From Prolixibacteraceae bacterium (GTDB lineage Bacteria; Bacteroidota; Bacteroidia; Bacteroidales; Prolixibacteraceae): a stretch of DNA of 12,697 nucleotides. The position numbers were made by a program, and so were the translations under genes. The stretch spans positions 1-12,697 of the forward strand of contig DMFR01000419.1 in the NCBI GenBank assembly GCA_003450125.1, written 5' to 3'. Position 1 is the first letter of the stretch. Every line of letters begins with the position of its first letter. Below the pieces are notes generated by a model that was given only the letters and a program-made list of their open reading frames with translations, had not been told where the DNA came from and searched no databases. Positions 1-10,100 of the stretch are shown piece by piece.

Positions 1-1
1 T

Positions 2-3000
2 AACGATGTAGCAGGGATAACCGTTAGTCCCACCAGCGGGCTTGTAACTACTGAAGCCGGTGGGACTACTACCTTTACGGTGGTGCTCAATACCCAACCC
101 TCGGCCCCTGTTTCCATTGTCATTTCCCCGGATGATTTAACAGAAGGAACGGTCTCCCTATCTTCAATAATTTTCACCTCTGCCGATTGGAACATTCCGC
201 AAACTATCACGGTTACAGGCAAGGATGATTTTGTCCAGGATGGAAATATACTCTACTCAATAGTCACTTCACCATCCACTAGCGGGGATAACAATTATAA
301 AAACATCAATGCTCCGGATGTTACGGTTACCAACACGGACAACGATATATCCGGAATTACGATATATCCGGCAAGTGGACTGGTTACCACAGAAGCAGGG
401 GGAACAGCCACCTTTACCGTGGTTCTTAAATCACAACCTACGGCTGATGTAACTGTTGCCCTTTCATCCAACGATCCCAGTGAAGGTACCGTTTTACCGT
501 TATCCGTTACCTTTACTTCCGCAAACTGGAATGCAGCACAAACAGTTACGGTCAAGGGGGTAGATGATTTTATGGTCGATGGCAATATTGCTTACACGGT
601 TTTGACTTCTGCTGCAACCAGCGGTGATGCAAACTATAACAATTATAATGCTTCCGATATATCAGTTGCCAATATTGATAATGATGTTGCAGGAGTAACA
701 GTTACACCGGCCAGTGGATTGGTAACCAGTGAAGCCGGGGGAACGTCAACTTTTACAATCGTTTTGAATTCACAACCATCATCTGATGTAACCATTTCAA
801 TCACTTCAGAGGATGCCACCGAAGGAACTGTTTCCCCGTTATCGGTAAGCTTTACAACAGCCAGCTGGAATATCCCTCAAACCATTACTGTAACGGGGGT
901 AGATGACCTTACGGATGATGGAAATATCGTGTATCACATCAATACAGGTGCAGCTGTAAGCGGTGATGTGAATTATTCGGGATTTTTCCCCCGTATAATT
1001 ACAGTGACAAACAATGACAATGATGTTGCTGGAATTTCGATAAGCCCTACTTCAATTACCACATCGGAAGGTTCAGGGGCAGGACATTCCCAGATATTTT
1101 CGGTAGTGCTTAATACCCTTCCAACGGCAACAGTGAGCATGGGCCTGTTGTCAGGAAATATCAACGAAGGGACCGTTTCTCCCTCCTCTCTTACCTTTTC
1201 AACATCCAACTGGAACCTACCTCAAATTGTAACGGTAACCGGGGTTGATGATCCTGTGGATGACGGGGATATTGAATATACAATTGTTGTAACACCTGCA
1301 ACCGGCGGAGACTATGCAGGTATTGACCCGGCAGATGTGACTGTCACCAATGTAGATGATGATGTGGCCGGGATTACAGTATCTCCCGCAAGTGGTTTGA
1401 CCACCACAGAAGCAGGAGGAACAGCTTCCTTTACCATTAAGCTTAATTCTGCCCCTACGGGCAATGTTACCATTGGCGTCTTATCGAATGATGCAACCGA
1501 AGGCAGTGTTTCTCCTGCATCGGTAACTTTTACCTCTGGCAATTGGAATTCAGCCCAAAGCATCACAGTTACAGGAGTGAATGATGATGTCCAGGACGGG
1601 GATATTTCCTACAGCATTGTTACTGCACAGGCAGTGAGTACAGATGCTCTTTACAGTTCCATCAACCCATCCGATGTATTGGTCACCAATGCAGATGACG
1701 ATAGCGCTGGTTTTATTATTTCACCTACATCAGGACTAATTACTAAAGAAGCTGGAGGACAGGCCATATTCACCATCCGGCTTAGTTCAGAGCCCACGGC
1801 CAATGTGACCGTGAACCTCACATCAAGTGATACAGGTGAAGGAAGAGTCTCTGCGGCTTCAGTTACCTTTACTCCCCTGAATTGGAATATATATCAAACA
1901 GTTACTGTCACCGGAGTGGATGATTACGAGATGGATGGGAATACCCTTTATTCCATAATTACATCTGTTGTGCCGGGTGGCGATGCGAAATACAATTCCC
2001 TCAATCCTGCAGATGTAACCATCACCAACAATGATGACGATATGGCAGGAATTACTGTGAATCCCTCAAGTGGACTTACTACCACAGAAGCAGGAGGGAC
2101 AGCCACTTTCACTGTAAAATTGAACTCGCAACCTGCGGGAAGTGTTTCCTTTGGATTATCATCAAGCAATGTGAACGAAGGAAGCGTTTCTCCTGGATCA
2201 TTGACTTTTACTGTTGGAAATTGGAATCTACCTCAAACGGTAACGGTTACAGGGTTGAATGATTTTGTTCAGGATGGTGATATTGCCTACTCGATTGTTA
2301 CGGCTCCTGCCTCAAGTACCGATGTCAATTACAACAATCTGGATGCTTTGGATATTTCAGTTACTAATACTGACAATGATATTGCTGGTATAACAGTGAA
2401 TCCAATCAGTGGATTAGAAACTACAGAAGCCGGTGGAAGTGCAAATTTTTCGGTTGTACTTACCTCTCAGCCCAGGGCTGATGTAACTATCGGCATTTCT
2501 TCATCCAATACAGGCGAAGGATCAGTTTCACCAGGTTCGTTGACTTTTACATCCGTTAACTGGAACATAGCACGCACGGTTACTATTACCGGAGTGGATG
2601 ACTATTCCATTGACGGAAATATAGGCTATTCTATTGTAACTGTACCTGCTGCCAGCACTGATCCCAATTACAGCGGCCGCAACGCCCAGGATGTATCGGT
2701 TACCAACATGGACAACGATGTAGCCGGTATTACCATTTTTCCCAATGGTGGATTAACCACCGATGAAGGCGGGGGGCAGGCCACCTTTACAATTGTACTA
2801 AATTCCATGCCCTCAGCAAGTGTTTCCGTTGCTCTGTCATCAAGCAATACCAATGAAGGAACTGTATCCCCATCATCAGTAACCATCTTGCCCGCAAACT
2901 GGAATGTGCCTGTAACAGTAACTGTTACAGGTGTGGATGATCCTGTGGATGACGGCGATATCAATTATACCATTGTATTGGCAGCAGCCAGCAGTTCCGA

Positions 3001-6000
3001 TACCCATTACAACAATCTGAACCCTTCGGACGTTTCAGTTACCAATATCAACAACGATAAGGCGGGAATTACTGTTACTCCAATAAGTGGGCTTATAACC
3101 TCTGAAAGTGGAACAACTACAACATTTTCCATTGTTTTAAAAACGAAACCAATAGCTAATATAACTATCAATTTTTCTTATTCTCCCTCCACGGGAATAA
3201 ATGAGGGAATTATAACACCGCAACCCGTAATATTTACTCCTTCGAATTGGAATATCCCCGTTACTGTTACGGTCAAGGGGAAAGATGACAGTGATCATGA
3301 CGGTGACATTACCTATGATATCGTTTCAACAGCATCGAGTGCAGATGCAAAATATAATGGATTAAAGGGTGAAAATGTAACGGTTACTAACCTGGATAAC
3401 GATACCCCGGAAATTAGGGTTTTTCCAACTAGTGGGCTGGCTACAACTGAACTCGGAGGAACTGCCACCTTTACAGTTGTTTTGGTAACTAAACCAAAGA
3501 ATGATGTAATAATTGGCCTTTCATCCAACGATACAAGTGAAGGTATTGTTTCACCGGCAACGCTTACCTTTACAGGGGGCCCCTCGGGGAACTGGGCAAC
3601 CCCTCAGACAGTAACTGTCACCGGTGTGAATGATGCTTTGACTGACGGGGATATTCCGTATTTAATTGTTACGGAAGCCAACAGTTCTGACGCTGATTAT
3701 GATGGTATCGACCCCGATGATGTAAGTGTGACAAATATTGAATTAATCCCTTCAATAATCAGTTTTACTCCCACAATAGCATGTTACGGATCAGGAACTA
3801 CAATCGTTATTACTGGAAGAAACTTTACAGGCGCTACAGCCGTCAAAGTTAATAATATCAATGCATCGTTCACGGTAAACAGCTCAACCCAGGTGACTGC
3901 CACAATGCCTGCTACAGCCACAACCGGAACTATTAGTGTGATTACCTCCTTGGGAACGGCTATAAGTAATTCTTCTTTATCAGTAACTTATTCTCCCACA
4001 GCTGTTGCGGGCACAGAAATAATCACCTGCTCTAACTATGGAGCAGTGAACATTACGGCAGGTTCAAGTGCAACCAATTCTTCTGTTGTGGCATGGACAT
4101 CAAGTGGAAGCGGAACCTTTGCCAATGCCAGTTCCTTAACAACGGCCACATATTCTCCTAGTGCGGTGGATATTTCTAATGGTAGTGTTATTTTAACCTT
4201 GACTGCGATCGGTCCTCCATCCTGTGGAAATGCAATTTCAACAAAGAAGTTGACCATCACATCTTTGCCGATGGCAACGATTGCATACGCTGGAATGCCA
4301 TTCTGTAATAGCATTTTGGGGACTCAGCCGGTAACAAGTACAGGAACTACTGGCGGAACCTATTCTGCGGCTCCTTCCGGATTAACCATTGATGCAGGTA
4401 CCGGTGCTGTTACTCCATCCACAAGTACTGCCGGAACTTATACAGTGACTTATACCATGGCAGTCTCAGGCGGATGTACAGAACAGACAGCTTCTTGCGC
4501 TGTCATCATCAAGCCAATGCCGGTTATCGCAAATAAAGACCTGCCAGCCTGTAGTGGAACAGCCTTTACGGTCTCTCCGACGAATGGCACTGACATTGTC
4601 CCATCAGGAACCACCTATAGTTGGTCTGCACCAACAGTCACAGGAAATCTCTCCGGAGGTATGCCCGGCAATTCAGCTTCAACTATCACTGGAACCTTAA
4701 TTAACCCTACTAATGAAATACAAACTGCGACCTATACCGTTGTGCCCTCCTCAGGTAACTGTAATGGCAATTCATTTATAGTCACAATAACAGTAAATCA
4801 GGAAGGATCATGGACAGGTGCTATTGACACTGATTGGAACAATCCCCTCAACTGGGTCTGTAGTCAAATCCCCACTCTAAGCACGAATGTATTCATTGGA
4901 AGTGGAAAACCCAATTACCCTATTCTCTCATCCGGTGCAGTCGGAACAACCAATAATTTGGCCATTGAAAGTGGTGCTTCTTTAACAGTTACAGGGAATA
5001 CATTTCAAATTGCAGGAGCTATTTCAAATAACGGAACCTTTGCTGCAACTGCTGGAACCATTGAACTCAGGGGGTCTGCTCAACAAACCATTGGTGCCAA
5101 TATCTTTACTGGCAATACAATACTGAATTTAACCATCAATAACCCTGCAGGAGCCATTTTGCAGGGGGCGCTTAATCTTACCGGAATTGTTAGGGCATTG
5201 AATGGGAATCTGAATTCAGGAGGATATTTAACCCTGTTATCAACCGCAACACAATCTGCATTAATTGATGGTAGCGGTTCTGGAAATGTATTGGGTAACG
5301 TAAACATTCAGCGATATCTTTCAACGGCTTTTGGTTATAAATACATCAGTTCTCCCCTTCAGACAGCTACAGTGTCTGAATTGGCCGCAGAAGTTGATTT
5401 ATCGTCAGCATTCCCTAGTTTTTACAAATACGATGAGAACAACAGCATTGATACGTCGGGTGTTATCGTTTATACATCTGGGTGGGTCAAATATAACACC
5501 GCCGGGAGTCTCATGGTTCCACTGACGGGCTATGCTGCAAATTTCGGCAATAATCCAACGGAATTAACTATAAATATGACCGGCGTGGTTAATAATGGTA
5601 ATCTACAAACCATTCTTTACAACCACAACAGAACATTTACAAAGGGGTATAATCTAGTGGGAAATCCTTATCCTTCTCCTGTGGACTGGAATGCACCGGG
5701 TTGGACAAAGAACAATATCGACAATGCATTGTATTTTTTCAATGCCAGCGGCACCCAATATTCGGGCGCATATAGTAGTTATGTGAGTGGAGTTTCATCC
5801 GGCAGTGATGGTAATGTTATTGCAGCCATGCAGGGATTCTTCGTACATGTAACCGATGGGGCTGATCAGGTGGGGGCTATTCTGGGTGTTACAAATTCGG
5901 TCAGAATCAACAATCTCAACCCTATTTTTAAAAGAGCAATTATTGATACCCGTGCAGTCCTTCATTTTACAGCTAATTTTGAAACAAAAGACGCAATAAA

Positions 6001-6652
6001 TGATGCGGCCGTTATTTACTTTGATAATGCTGCCTCCCCAAATTTCGATAAAGATATGGATGCTTTGAAGATGACCAATACGGATATTCTTGTTCCCAAT
6101 TTATATACTTTGACACCTGAACTGACGCATCTACAAATCAATGGAATGCCTTATCCATCAGATAGCATATCAAATATACCATTGGGGGTCACTACCTTCA
6201 CAGACGGGTGGATAAACCTCCAGGCAAATGATATCAATCAACTTCCTCCACATCTTCATCTATATCTGGTAGATGGAGAAACAGGCATCATGCAGGATTT
6301 AAAACAATTTCCCCACTATCATATTTACCTGAAATCTGGAGAATACAATCAGCGCTTTTCATTGGTTTTCTCTCTTTCAGAACTTGCTGACCCTAAAGCT
6401 GATCCAGGAAAAGTATTTACTCTTTCAATTATCAATAATTCCTTAAGGGTGAAAACGAACCTTCCCTACAATACCAAAGGGAATATGTTGGTGACCAATC
6501 TATTGGGGCAGGTTTTAATGAGTAGAGAGGTTTTTGGAAAAGAGACAATAACAATCAATCAAAACATAAGTTCAGGAGTGTATATTATTTCTATCATATC
6601 AGGTAAAATAAAACATTCTGAAAAGATACTAATGAGGAAAGATTATGAATAG
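2..6652 (+). CDS. Giant T9SS-exported Calx-beta repeat adhesin (5' end outside window)
   Basis: The frame is open from the first complete codon at 2, so the signal peptide and true start lie upstream; the GTG at 80 is an internal Val codon. Seen in order: eleven tandem beta-sandwich repeats of about 113 residues (11 to about 3745), an IPT/TIG domain (about 3749-3998), three PKD/Ig-like domains with paired Cys (about 4001-4797), a Trp/Asn-rich beta-helix-like stretch starting SWTGAIDTDWNNPLNW (about 4800-5300), a Bacteroidota-type region with QRYL...YISSP (about 5305-6060), and a T9SS type A sorting domain (6413-6649). Known of these families: Calx-beta-like modules often bind calcium, and T9SS cargo is anchored on or released from the surface. 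Inferred role: a long extracellular rod or adhesin. It overlaps the next gene by 8 nt. The ligand cannot be read from sequence. Confidence is high for T9SS cargo and repeat protein, low for the exact function. Confidence 0.93.
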   Translation, partial: NDVAGITVSPTSGLVTTEAGGTTTFTVVLNTQPSAPVSIVISPDDLTEGTVSLSSIIFTSADWNIPQTITVTGKDDFVQDGNILYSIVTSPSTSGDNNYKNINAPDVTVTNTDNDISGITIYPASGLVTTEAGGTATFTVVLKSQPTADVTVALSSNDPSEGTVLPLSVTFTSANWNAAQTVTVKGVDDFMVDGNIAYTVLTSAATSGDANYNNYNASDISVANIDNDVAGVTVTPASGLVTSEAGGTSTFTIVLNSQPSSDVTISITSEDATEGTVSPLSVSFTTASWNIPQTITVTGVDDLTDDGNIVYHINTGAAVSGDVNYSGFFPRIITVTNNDNDVAGISISPTSITTSEGSGAGHSQIFSVVLNTLPTATVSMGLLSGNINEGTVSPSSLTFSTSNWNLPQIVTVTGVDDPVDDGDIEYTIVVTPATGGDYAGIDPADVTVTNVDDDVAGITVSPASGLTTTEAGGTASFTIKLNSAPTGNVTIGVLSNDATEGSVSPASVTFTSGNWNSAQSITVTGVNDDVQDGDISYSIVTAQAVSTDALYSSINPSDVLVTNADDDSAGFIISPTSGLITKEAGGQAIFTIRLSSEPTANVTVNLTSSDTGEGRVSAASVTFTPLNWNIYQTVTVTGVDDYEMDGNTLYSIITSVVPGGDAKYNSLNPADVTITNNDDDMAGITVNPSSGLTTTEAGGTATFTVKLNSQPAGSVSFGLSSSNVNEGSVSPGSLTFTVGNWNLPQTVTVTGLNDFVQDGDIAYSIVTAPASSTDVNYNNLDALDISVTNTDNDIAGITVNPISGLETTEAGGSANFSVVLTSQPRADVTIGISSSNTGEGSVSPGSLTFTSVNWNIARTVTITGVDDYSIDGNIGYSIVTVPAASTDPNYSGRNAQDVSVTNMDNDVAGITIFPNGGLTTDEGGGQATFTIVLNSMPSASVSVALSSSNTNEGTVSPSSVTILPANWNVPVTVTVTGVDDPVDDGDINYTIVLAAASSSDTHYNNLNPSDVSVTNINNDKAGITVTPISGLITSESGTTTTFSIVLKTKPIANITINFSYSPSTGINEGIITPQPVIFTPSNWNIPVTVTVKGKDDSDHDGDITYDIVSTASSADAKYNGLKGENVTVTNLDNDTPEIRVFPTSGLATTELGGTATFTVVLVTKPKNDVIIGLSSNDTSEGIVSPATLTFTGGPSGNWATPQTVTVTGVNDALTDGDIPYLIVTEANSSDADYDGIDPDDVSVTNIELIPSIISFTPTIACYGSGTTIVITGRNFTGATAVKVNNINASFTVNSSTQVTATMPATATTGTISVITSLGTAISNSSLSVTYSPTAVAGTEIITCSNYGAVNITAGSSATNSSVVAWTSSGSGTFANASSLTTATYSPSAVDISNGSVILTLTAIGPPSCGNAISTKKLTITSLPMATIAYAGMPFCNSILGTQPVTSTGTTGGTYSAAPSGLTIDAGTGAVTPSTSTAGTYTVTYTMAVSGGCTEQTASCAVIIKPMPVIANKDLPACSGTAFTVSPTNGTDIVPSGTTYSWSAPTVTGNLSGGMPGNSASTITGTLINPTNEIQTATYTVVPSSGNCNGNSFIVTITVNQEGSWTGAIDTDWNNPLNWVCSQIPTLSTNVFIGSGKPNYPILSSGAVGTTNNLAIESGASLTVTGNTFQIAGAISNNGTFAATAGTIELRGSAQQTIGANIFTGNTILNLTINNPAGAILQGALNLTGIVRALNGNLNSGGYLTLLSTATQSALIDGSGSGNVLGNVNIQRYLSTAFGYKYISSPLQTATVSELAAEVDLSSAFPSFYKYDENNSIDTSGVIVYTSGWVKYNTAGSLMVPLTGYAANFGNNPTELTINMTGVVNNGNLQTILYNHNRTFTKGYNLVGNPYPSPVDWNAPGWTKNNIDNALYFFNASGTQYSGAYSSYVSGVSSGSDGNVIAAMQGFFVHVTDGADQVGAILGVTNSVRINNLNPIFKRAIIDTRAVLHFTANFETKDAINDAAVIYFDNAASPNFDKDMDALKMTNTDILVPNLYTLTPELTHLQINGMPYPSDSISNIPLGVTTFTDGWINLQANDINQLPPHLHLYLVDGETGIMQDLKQFPHYHIYLKSGEYNQRFSLVFSLSELADPKADPGKVFTLSIINNSLRVKTNLPYNTKGNMLVTNLLGQVLMSREVFGKETITINQNISSGVYIISIISGKIKHSEKILMRKDYE
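11..3745 (+). repeat. Eleven Calx-beta/cadherin-like tandem repeats, 113-codon period
   Basis: Units begin at 11, 350, 689, 1028, 1367, 1706, 2045, 2384, 2723, 3062 and 3407. Nine successive spacings are exactly 339 bp; the tenth is 345 bp. Each unit starts with (A/S)GI-V-P-SGL-T-EAGG, has a central EGTVSP...FT..NWN..QTVTVTG segment, then V-DD---DGDI-Y-IVT, and ends in DV-VTN-DND. The acidic DGD and DND motifs recur at loops and junctions, as in calcium-rigidified Calx-beta or cadherin-like chains (family knowledge; calcium binding itself is inferred). Copies are clearly diverged in DNA, so the array is old. The copy at 1028 carries a two-residue insertion (EGSGAGHSQ) compensated by a two-residue deletion later, keeping 339 bp. 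More copies probably lie upstream. Confidence 0.92.
3749..4797 (+). other. IPT/TIG domain followed by three PKD/Ig-like domains
   Basis: After the repeats the protein changes to PSIISFTP...GSGTTIVITGRNF, the hallmark start of an IPT/TIG fold, ending near 3998. Three further beta-sandwich segments follow (about 4001-4260, 4264-4515 and 4516-4797). They have Thr/Ser-rich strands and Cys residues near each domain start and end (ITCSNYG/PPSCGN, MPFCNS/GGCTEQ, PACSGT/GNCNGN), a pattern common in Bacteroidota gliding and adhesin proteins. They probably form a stalk or ligand-binding section between the rod and the C-terminal module. Boundaries are approximate because they were judged by eye. Confidence 0.7.
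6413..6649 (+). other. T9SS type A C-terminal sorting domain
   Basis: The last 79 residues read VFTLSIINNSLRVKTNLP, then a GNMLVTNLLGQVL strand, then NISSGVYIISI and a basic tail with EKILMRK. This matches the Por-secretion C-terminal signal: a small beta-sandwich with N-LGQ-, the SGVYII-I strand and a Lys-rich end. In known cases it directs a periplasmic protein through the outer-membrane T9SS translocon, after which it is removed. It is the main phylum marker in the window. Confidence 0.88.
6634..6652 (+). promoter_or_regulatory. Ribosome-binding-like site and 8-nt stop/start overlap
   Basis: GAGGA at 6634-6638 sits 6 nt before the ATG at 6645, inside the final codons of the giant gene, whose TAG is at 6650-6652. 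The overlap argues for translational coupling of the small secreted protein to the adhesin and decides the start of the second gene. No independent promoter is visible between them. Confidence 0.6.
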
Positions 6653-7157
6653 TCAAGCTCAATACACCCAGCTTCTTAAAGGGTTAATGCCATTTGTTCT
6701 ATTTGCCAGTCTATTGTTCCTTAATGTTGAGGCAATAGCGCAGGAGCGACCCCCTAGACCCATTGCGGTTAAAGTAGACTTGTTGCAGCAACTTAATTTT
6801 GGATCTATTATACCCACGGGGACTTATGGCTCGGTAACTGTTACTTACGATCGATTGCGAACCTCAGAAGGGCATGTGCTCCTGATGGGGTTGAATTTCT
6901 CTCCTGCTCTTTTTAGTATAGATGCCGAACGTGGAACATTGATTACCATTGTTAACGGTCCCCCGGTGAACTTGAGCAGTAGTAATGGGCGCACGGTACG
7001 CCTTGAACTAGGGGAAGCAAGTACGGGCTATAAATTTGTAACTACCAGCCAGTTCACCGATGTCTCTATTGGTGGGAAGCTAATTGTTGGATCTATTCTG
7101 GACAATCCGGGCGGGTTTTATAGCGGAAGTTTTCAGGTAACGTTTATACAGGAATAA
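6645..7157 (+). CDS. Secreted DUF4402-like small protein, possible pilin-like subunit
   Basis: 170 residues. Residues 1-33 are a signal peptide: a Lys near residue 12, a hydrophobic core LMPFVLFASLLFLNV, and an Ala-Gln cleavage region (AIAQ/ER). The mature part of about 137 residues is predicted beta-rich: FGSIIPTGTYGSVTVTYD near residues 52-69, then GHVLLMG, FSI and RLELG strands, and a closing NPGGFYSGSFQVTFIQ. This order (an F-G pattern with a Gly-Ser-Val-Thr-Val strand, final GxYSGxFxVT) is what I recognise from DUF4402 proteins. Family function is poorly defined; the all-beta single-domain shape and the usher-like neighbour suggest a subunit exported or assembled by the next gene product (inference). 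No Cys pair is seen. The start is fixed by the overlap with the upstream stop and a GAGGA site. Confidence 0.85.
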   Translation: MNSQAQYTQLLKGLMPFVLFASLLFLNVEAIAQERPPRPIAVKVDLLQQLNFGSIIPTGTYGSVTVTYDRLRTSEGHVLLMGLNFSPALFSIDAERGTLITIVNGPPVNLSSSNGRTVRLELGEASTGYKFVTTSQFTDVSIGGKLIVGSILDNPGGFYSGSFQVTFIQE

Positions 7158-7175
7158 TCCTCACCCCTAATTTAT

Positions 7176-10100
7176 ATGTATAAAACAGATACGCCACTTT
7201 GCTTAAACTACCTGAAATGGGAATACATTTCAGGTAGTTTGATGACCATAGCGTACCTGTTGATTTTGGTATTCCTGCCCATCATCGCAATGGCTCAGGA
7301 TGAACCCGAATATGATGAAGTAACCGTTTATTTAAATATCCAGAAAGTGGGTGGTGCCGACATTTCAGCCGTTATCCGCGATGAGACTGTTTATCTTCCC
7401 ATTGTCGATATTTTTTCCTTTTTGAAGATTAAAAACACGGCATCTGCTCAGTTTGATTCCATTAGTGGTTTTTTTATCAACCAGGAGGCTACCTATTTAA
7501 TTGACAAGGTAAACCATCGAATTACCTACCAGGGAAAAGTCTTTGATCTTAAAAAGGACGATCTGGTGAAGACAGAAACCAATCTATATCTTCGTTCACC
7601 CTTTTTTGGCCAGATATTTGGCCTTGATTGTGCTTTTAGCTTCAGAAGTTTAACCGTTTTGCTGACCAGTAAACTGGAATTACCCATTATCAGGGAGATG
7701 CGCCAGGAACAGATGAGAACAAATATCAACAGACTTACCGGTGAAGTCAAAACAGATACCATCATTGGACGTAAGTTTCCATTGGTTCATCTTGGTATGG
7801 CTGACTGGTCAGTTATATCGACTCAGGATCTGGGTAAAAAGACCGATGCCAGGATGAACCTGGATCTAGGTACTGTCATTGCCGGAGGAGAAGCCAATGT
7901 GCGGCTAAACTACAATAATAACAGTCCTTTTACCGAAAAACAACAACAATATATGTGGAGGTTTGTCAATAATGACCATCCCTACCTGAGACAAGTGATG
8001 GCCGGGAAAATATACTCCCAGGTAACTGCTTCTGTTTACGACCCTATTGTCGGCGTTCAGTTTACCAATACCCCCACCACTTACCGCCGTTCTTTTGGCT
8101 CTTATACATTGAGCAATATTACCGAACCCAATTGGCTGGTGGAACTCTATGTCAACAATGTGCTGGTAGATTATATGAAAACGGATGCTTCGGGATTTTA
8201 TAAATTTGAAGTTCCATTGGTATATGGGAATTCGGCCGTGAAGCTTAAGTTTTATGGTCTTTGGGGTGAAGAACGGGTACAGGAGGAGAATATCAGTATC
8301 CCTTTCAACTTTCTGCCACCCAAAGAATTGGAATATACCGTAAGTGCCGGTATCGTGGAAGATACCTTGGGAAGCCGGTTTTCTCGTGCTAACATGAATT
8401 ATGGTGTTACGCGCCGTTTTACATTAGGGGGTGGAATTGAATACCTTTCCTCGGTTAAGACAGGAAGTGCGATGCCTTTCATCAGTTCTTCCCTCAGATT
8501 AATGAGTGGCTTGCTCCTTACTGGTGAATATACATACGGAGTGAGGGCAAAGGGTATGCTCAGCTATCGTTTTCCATCCAATTTGCAATTTGAAGTTAAC
8601 TATACCAAATACCACCAGGGTCAAAAGGCAATTATCTACAATTACCTGGAAGAGCGCAAGGCAACTGTTTCTATTCCCATAAAAGGAAAGAATTTTGCAG
8701 CATATTCAAGATTTACTTTTAATCAGATTGTACTGCCCAACCTTAAGAATACAAATGCTGAAATGCTTTGGTCTGGATCAGTATATGGAGTCAGTACTAA
8801 CTTTACCACCTATGGGCTTTTCACCGACCTGAGCAAGCCTTATTTATACAGTAACTTATCCCTGGCGTTCAGGTTGCCTTCCCACATTGCTCTTACCCCT
8901 CAGGCCCAATACGAATACAACAGCAATCAACTGATTTCTGTCAAAGCAAATCTTGAAAAGCCTTTGTTTAAAAATGGATTTTTAAGCATGTCTTTCGAAA
9001 AGAACTTCAGAAGCAATACCAGAAGTATTGAAGTAGGTTTCCGATATGATCTTGCATTTTCCCAAACAGGACTTTCAATCCGTAATACAGATGCACAAAA
9101 TACATTGGTCGAATCGGCAAGGGGTAGTTTGTTGTATGACAGGAAAACCAGGTATATGGGAACCAATAACCGCACCAGTGTGGGCAAAGGTGCTGTTACC
9201 CTGCTCCCTTTCCTTGATGCCAACGGAAATGGAAGGCATGACCGTGGTGAACCTAAAGCGGATGGTCTTAAATTTAAAATTAATGGTGGAACCATCATTC
9301 GAAATGCCAAAGATACCACCATTCGTATATTGGACTTGACACCCTATACCAGTTATCTGTTGGAATTGGACAAAAACAGTTTCGACAATATTGCCTGGCA
9401 AATGCAAACCCAGACCATGAAAGTGATGATTGATCCCAACATGTTTAAAACGATTGAAGTTCCTATTTCAGTGATGGGGGAAGTTTCAGGTACAGTCTAT
9501 AGCGGATCGAAAGGGCAGGGGAGAATCCTGGTTTGTATCTATAAGAAAGATACTATTCTTGTTGCCCGGACCCTAACCGAGTCTGATGGTTATTATAGTT
9601 ACCTTGGTCTTAAGCCTGGAAAATACACTATCCGTATTGATGGGGGACAACTTAAAAGAATAAATATGGTTTCCGCTCCCCAAAAAATGCCAGTCACCTT
9701 TTCCAACTCCATTGATGGTGATATGATTGATGGTATCGATTTCTTGCTAACCCCCAACGAAGAGTCCATACCCGATTCCACAAAGAGTACCTCTCAAATT
9801 GAATCTGTTAAGCCTTCTCCTGTAATAGCTGTTAAGCCTTCAGTAATAGCTGTTAAGCCTTCTCCTGTAATAGCTGTTAAGCCTTCTCCAGGAATACCTG
9901 ATGAGCCTTCTCCAGCAATATCTATTAAGCCTTCTCCAGCAATATCTATTAAGCCTTCTCCTGTAATGCCTGATGAGCCTTCTCCTGTTATAACAGTTAA
10001 GAATTCTCCAATAGTATCTGTCCGTCAGGCACAAGTTGAAAAAAAGATTTCAAACCCAGCCGATAGCAAGATGATGATTCTCGGTTATCAGGGTGAAACA

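Noticed and set aside
80..82. GTG at 80 as start of the giant gene
   Set aside because: The frame is open to the window edge and the upstream codons already encode a proper repeat start; this is an internal Val.
295..3528. Several antisense open frames of 70-100 codons across the repeat array
   Set aside because: They recur at the same phase in each repeat and are mirror shadows of the Thr/Val-rich repeat codons; no start signals or protein-like features.
9046..9407. Overlapping open frames on both strands inside the usher barrel
   Set aside because: They lie inside strongly conserved usher/SdrD-B-like coding sequence and show no recognisable domain.
9807..10019. Short direct repeats considered as a CRISPR array
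   Set aside because: Units are contiguous 24-bp codon repeats without spacers and stay in frame with the usher gene.
9840..10034. Minus-strand Arg/Tyr-rich repetitive open frame
   Set aside because: It is the complement of the 24-bp KPSP repeat and has no independent support.
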